DNA from: Adiantum capillus-veneris | Taxonomy: Eukaryota > Streptophyta > Polypodiopsida > Polypodiales > Pteridaceae | Reading direction: 5' to 3' | Assembly (NCBI GenBank): GCA_014529385.2 | Contig: CM043950.1 | Coordinates: 150,290,945 to 150,354,944, forward strand | DNA: 64,000 bases | Shown: positions 59,645 to 64,000 of the stretch, one piece after another | How the letters are laid out: every line of letters begins with the position of its first letter | How positions within the stretch are numbered: the stretch's first letter is position 1 | The notes under the pieces: generated by a model | The model's database searches: none | Told to the model about the DNA's origin: nothing | Seen by the model: the letters and a program-made list of their open reading frames with translations, nothing else | Program-made: the position numbers and the translations under genes

Positions 59645-61087
59645 ATGGATACAGAGGATATACAAGAGACCGCTGATGATAGGCTGATGTCTTTTCTTTA
59701 CAAAGTTAATGAACTTACAAGATTTCAAAGTGCCAAACAGATTTTTAATGCTGCCTTTGATCTTCAAGCACTTGTGGATGGCTTCTCTACACAAATTAGT
59801 GACTTGAAAGAGATATATACAGAATTGATCAGAGATCACAGGCTTGACAATCTTGTTCATTTTGTTGATATATGCAAAGCAGGTAGCTTGTCAAGGACAG
59901 GTATTGCAAAGAAGTGGTCAAGCCTTCATCCAGACTGGCAAAAGATCATAAAGCCTTGCAAATTTCATGGTAATATGCATTGCCAGTTGGTAGATTATGA
60001 CCTTGGACTTATCATTTTCTTTAGTGTACTCCCAACACCAGAGGGCAAAGAGATTCCAAAGCAGATTTCCCAGGCTGAGGAGGACCAGGAGAAAGAGGAG
60101 ATAGAGATGGAGTTCCATGAAGAGGAAGAGAAGCTACAAAGCACTGAGATGCTGGACATTGCAAAATTTAAAGCAGAAAACATCACTAAAGTAGAGAATG
60201 TTGACATTGAGGATGAAGATGTTGATCCTTTGCATTGCACAGCAACATTTCCCACATACAAAGTTAACAAAAAGGAATATGTTTTGCTGAATGACATTCA
60301 ACATCTTTTTGATCTAAGGGAAGATTATGCTTTGGCAGTTTTGGCTGAGTGGGGATCTAATGACATAGGATTTATTGATTACTCACCTTGCCCCTTAGCA
60401 GTCTTGGACACAGAGGCAGAAAATTTTATTGACAGCTCAAGTGTTGGAAAGCATGTGCAGGACATTGTTCTGAGATATGAGCAACAGGGTGTACCTTCTG
60501 AAGAGGAGTTCAATGAGATCCAGAAAAGGCTCAAAATAGAGCATATGGGAGAGGAAAAGACCAGAGATTATGAAGTAAGGCCAACTAGATCCATTGATAT
60601 ATGGGAACCTGCCTTGTTTGAGGAGGATGAGTCTCCTAAGGTATGTTAATGACCATTTTGCCCTGTCTTATTAATGTACTGAACAATTAACCAAGAAATA
60701 TTTTTGCAGATTGAAATATTGGACACAGAAAAATTCCTTGGCAGGAAGAAGGGTTCCAGACCCTTAAATTTAGGAAGGAACCAGAGCTTGGGACACTTTA
60801 TTGGGAAGCTCAACAAAGAGACTGTAATTATATTCCATAAAAAGTTTACAAGAGAACCATTGCTGCCAATGCTTGCAATTAAAGCACTTACAAAGGTTGT
60901 TGGTTCATATCAGCTTCCTCCAGGGTTAGAGAAGTTAATATTGGTGGAAAAGGAGGAAGCCATTAGAATTTTTGGATTCTTCCCTGGCCTTACTGGTTCT
61001 AGAGCTGGTTATTTTGCAACAATGGCATCCTATGTGCTTGCCCACTCTGGGGACCTCAAGAGACAAATGATAGGCTACAATAAGTAG
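59645..61087 (+). CDS. Gene 3: unknown protein, two exons
   Basis: Exons 59645-60640 and 60710-61087 are joined by a GTATGT...TTTGCAG intron in phase 0, giving 457 residues. The first ATG after a likely 5' UTR splice acceptor (CTCTTTTTCAG, about 59611-59621) was chosen. Residues 1-125 are helical with FLYKVNELTRFQSAKQIFNA and the pattern GIAKKWSSLHPDWQK. Residues about 140-190 are strongly acidic (QAEEDQEKEEIEMEFHEEEE). Later parts are compact (YVLLNDIQHLFDLREDYALA; GSNDIGFIDYSPCPL; then LGHFIGKLNKETVIIFHKKF; FFPGLTGSRAGYFATMASYV). I do not recognise the family. It diverges from gene 2 and converges with gene 4. The frame is fully open, so it is recent or under selection. Confidence 0.65.
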
Positions 61088-61144
61088 AAGTTTCTGAAGT
61101 TTAGGGGTGAAGTTGATGTACCTTCATCAAAAGACTGACTTTGC

Positions 61145-63920
61145 TCATACCTGTACTTTGGCCCACTTTCTACCTTGTCTCTCTCTTGTAGCTAGCCATT
61201 GTAAGAATTTTTCATTTGCAGATGAACTATTATATGAATTTTGTCTTTTCTGCTTGTTCCTGTGTAAGGCATTTGCTAAATCTGAGTTCAGTAGTGCTTT
61301 CTTTGTCATTTTTGATCTGGTTCTATGCCATATTTGTCTATAGAACCATTGGAAAACCTCAAGCAAGCTGTTTGCCTTCACTGCACCTCCTCCATGTCTT
61401 GTATGCTTGAAAAACTTGGTTCTTGCTTGATAATGGGATTTCTCCATGCCTTGTGTAGACCATATGGACAGGGAGCCCCATCTCTTTACAAACCAGGGAG
61501 TGTGATTGTAAATTATATGCTGGCAAAGTAAAAGTGTGTCAATAATTAGTAAGTATGAGATTAATCATATGCTTCCAAACTAAAAGTATGTACATATTAA
61601 AAAGGAATAAAAAACTTACCATGTAATGTGTGAATTCCTGATCCCAAGCATCTTTCATTGCACTTCTGAAGTTATTGAGCACTTTCTTGAAATTTGGCAT
61701 ATCATTTTTTCCCCAGGATGTCTTATCACAGTAGGAAAATACTTTATCTAGTGATTCCCATACCTCTGCCTTATTGTTTCTTGATGTACCTTCAAGACCA
61801 TGATCTTTGATGGCATTGCGGAGAGCTTTCCACTGGTTATACTTCACATTCGATGAACCCTTCTTGGCATTTACCTTTCCTAGTTTTCCATGAAACCCTA
61901 GGAAAGCTCTGGCCTTCACACCACCAACAGATACCTTTCTAGGCACATTGTTTCCATTTGAAGACCTCTTCAGGTCTGTTTCAATCTTAACCTTACCACT
62001 GTGAAGGCCAATTTTTGATAAAACCGTTTCAATACATTTGATTGCAGCATCTCTAGCTGCTTTTGGCTGTAACTTCCAAGCAAACCCCACATAGAGATGT
62101 ACAATTTTCTCCACAATTCTGCAAAGAGCATGCAGAGTGCATATGTGGACATTAGCAAGTGGAATATTTAAAACTGCTTTGAAGTTTGGATCTTGAGTAT
62201 GCCTATTGGGTGCTTTGTTCCAATTTGCAGGATTACATTCTTTTGCTGATGCCATACAATACAGACAAGGGCTCTTTGCCATAGCTCCTTTGGAGACATT
62301 GTACATACATTTAAGGGTTTTAAGGTCTCCTCCCATGTGCCATTCCACCCTGTAACTTCCAAACCCTTCAACTTCAAGCTCTTCCCCTAATTCTTGTGCA
62401 TTAATGACTTCGGGTATTGTTGTTTGATGGAAAACCCAATCCAGAACATCAAAGTCTTCACTCTCTACTTCAAAAGCACCTAGCCACCAGACATTCTTCT
62501 CCGATTGCACGCTGAAGTACTTGGTATCCTTTGGTTTCAATGCTCTGTTCATTAAAGTTATGGAAATCGTCTCAATTTTTCTGTTCTTAACAATCTCACA
62601 TTCATCAAGCTTTATCACAAAACTGACAACACCATTTGCTTTTGTATGCTCCAGCTCATAGAATCTGATCATTTCCTTCTGAAGTGTCTTCAAGTCAAGG
62701 AAAATATTATTGAAATCGTCAAATTGAAGATCCCTCTTTTTACCATGATAGGTACCATGAATGTGGTGAGGCTCACCCAACATCTCCATTATCCTCTCAT
62801 TGATCTTTTTCCTTGCCTGCTGCACAATGGATGGCTTTGGAAGCAAAGAGGACCTGACCTTACATTGCTTTAACCTTGACTTCATATTTTTGAACAGCTT
62901 GCTATAACCATCTCTGCTAATGCCTACCTTATCCATAGTATATTGCACATCCTCCTTGTCCAAGCAAGAGCTCTGCAAAAATCCCTCAATGCACTGCTCC
63001 TTTGCCTTTTTAAACTTCTTCTCTGTGAAAATCTTTTTGGCAACCTTGAGAGGTAAAACATCACAATAATGTTTAGCTGCCATTTCCATGTTTGATGCAG
63101 AGTTTGGTTGTAGCAAAGTCCTAAATCAAAAGGTACAAAATTAACTGATTATTGTCCAAATGACACCAACAAAATAAACAAACTAAATTAAAGTTAACTG
63201 AATATTAATCATTTAATAAAGAACAATAGCATAATAAAAATAACATAAGCAGAATCACAATACAACTTAACAAAAAGATTAACACAATACAACTTAACAA
63301 AAAGATTAACAACCTAACATAAGCAGAATCATATAAAATAAGCATAACAACCTAACAAAAAGATTAACAACCTAACATAAGCAAAATCATATAAAATAAC
63401 AATACCTTGCTGCTCTGATTCTCCTGCTGCAACCTCCTCCACCACGTCTCAAGGCTTCAATGTTCTTTAACTTCTTTTCTCTTTGTCTGTTTCCTAACAT
63501 TGTATTCTTGCTTCTAGCTTGTTTGAGCTGAGTTTGTAGCTTTTCATTGCTCTCTTTACATTCCTCAAGTTGTTGTTTAAGAGTATTTATCATTTGTTTG
63601 GTCAAATGATCTTCTAACTTAAGAATATCTCTCTCTGCCGCAAGACTCTGTGTATAACCCAGCAACCCTCTTTGACCATCACCCACAAATTTTATCAAAG
63701 ATGAACAATTTGAGAATGGGGGAGTGCTCTTTGTCATTGGGTCCACTGGATACAATCTTCCATCAGTCCAGAGATCAATGTGATTTTTTTGATCTTGCCG
63801 CATTGCTTCAAATATGGACGAGGACACCTCTGCACATTTGTTTCTCTTGCGCACTGGACAATATTCTTCATTTAGCTCAATGTGTAGATGGTATAAGCTT
63901 CTTCTCTTCCTCATGAAAGT
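61145..63920 (-). CDS. Gene 4: probable DDE-type transposase with CxxC insert, 5' end uncertain
   Basis: Model: exons 63920-63406, 63120-61620, 61519-61145, with GT-AG introns and matching phases, giving about 794 residues from the ATG at 63914. An upstream exon may lie beyond the window. The N-terminal part has a coiled coil (HLTKQMINTLKQQLEECKES). The core shows SFVIKLDECEIV (Asp about 342), VEWHMGGDLKTLKCMYNVSK with Asp about 435, KSPCLYCMAS (CxxC about 455), then VHICTLHALCRIVEKIV. The last exon has WSTQGMEKSHYQARTKFFKH, TRHGGGAVKANSLLEVF. From memory, this order (D, G-D-x-K, CxxC, H-x-L-H-x-L-x-R, QG-x-E-K) is typical of large transposase-like proteins of unnamed function in cnidarians, oomycetes and algae. 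Assignment of catalytic residues is inference. Frame fully open. Confidence 0.65.
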
Positions 63921-64000
63921 CTGTTAACAGTATTTGTTAGAGATAGTACTATAGGAAAAAGCTGTGCAGATACGAGGAAGAAGACGACATAGAAAAGGTT

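Noticed and set aside
54100-64000. Endogenised giant DNA virus segment
   Set aside because: Histone and Ulp1 genes occur in large viruses, but the genes here have many short spliceosomal introns and a transposase-like gene, and no viral capsid, polymerase or packaging ATPase is visible. A transposon fits better, though the window edge hides one end.

Overview
This 64 kb window looks like part of a large, repeat-rich land-plant nuclear genome. The evidence is several lineages of plant-type Ty3/gypsy and Ty1/copia LTR retrotransposons nested in one another, GT-AG introns in the gene-like segments, long AT-rich stretches and very long (GA)n, (GT)n and (CT)n arrays. A gymnosperm or fern would fit the density and length of the elements, but nothing here fixes the species. 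I see no rRNA, tRNA, CRISPR array or recognisable housekeeping gene.

Layout, 0-24 kb. A minus-strand gypsy element (A) has a 2.5 kb LTR at 788-3333. A second, inverted LTR of the same family (B, 3666-6273) sits inside A's integrase as a solo LTR flanked by ATAC, so the two form a ~5.5 kb imperfect inverted repeat. A plus-strand gypsy element (C) starts at 6491 and runs through LTR, PBS, gag, protease, RT, an inverted RNase H piece, integrase and a second protease-like segment to about 16.6 kb. It carries its own 663 bp solo-LTR insertion. A minus-strand iMet-primed gypsy remnant (F, 17.7-21.3 kb), a ~150 bp tandem repeat (21.6-22.45 kb) and exon-like pieces of an unidentified gene follow.

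Layout, 24-54 kb. An LTR family rich in microsatellites (H, 24.5-31.5 kb) interrupts that unidentified gene. Its integrase is in turn interrupted by a copia element (26.5-29.3 kb) with a long intact RT-RNase H frame. A second copia end lies at 37.8-38.9 kb. A minus-strand gag (40-43.2 kb), an element E carrying an unfamiliar coiled-coil ORF between a tandem palindromic repeat and a 3' LTR (43.35-48.9 kb), and a decayed gypsy pol (49-54 kb) complete this part.

Layout, 54-64 kb: the most interesting region. Four gene-like, intron-containing units differ from everything to their left. They are (1) a plus-strand 390-residue protein with a probable BAH-like domain; (2) a minus-strand ~515-residue protein that starts like histone H3, contains a histone H3 fold, and continues into a Ulp1/C48-type cysteine protease with a Lys/Glu repeat tail; (3) a plus-strand 457-residue protein of unknown family; (4) a minus-strand protein of about 794 residues with the layout of a large eukaryotic DDE-like transposase carrying a CxxC insert. 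Genes 2 and 3 diverge from a CpG-rich tandem repeat. I infer a large multi-gene DNA transposon equipped with chromatin-directed proteins, whose right end lies beyond the window. Genes 1, 3 and 4 have open frames once introns are removed. Gene 2 is open through the protease but has two stop codons near its basic tail.
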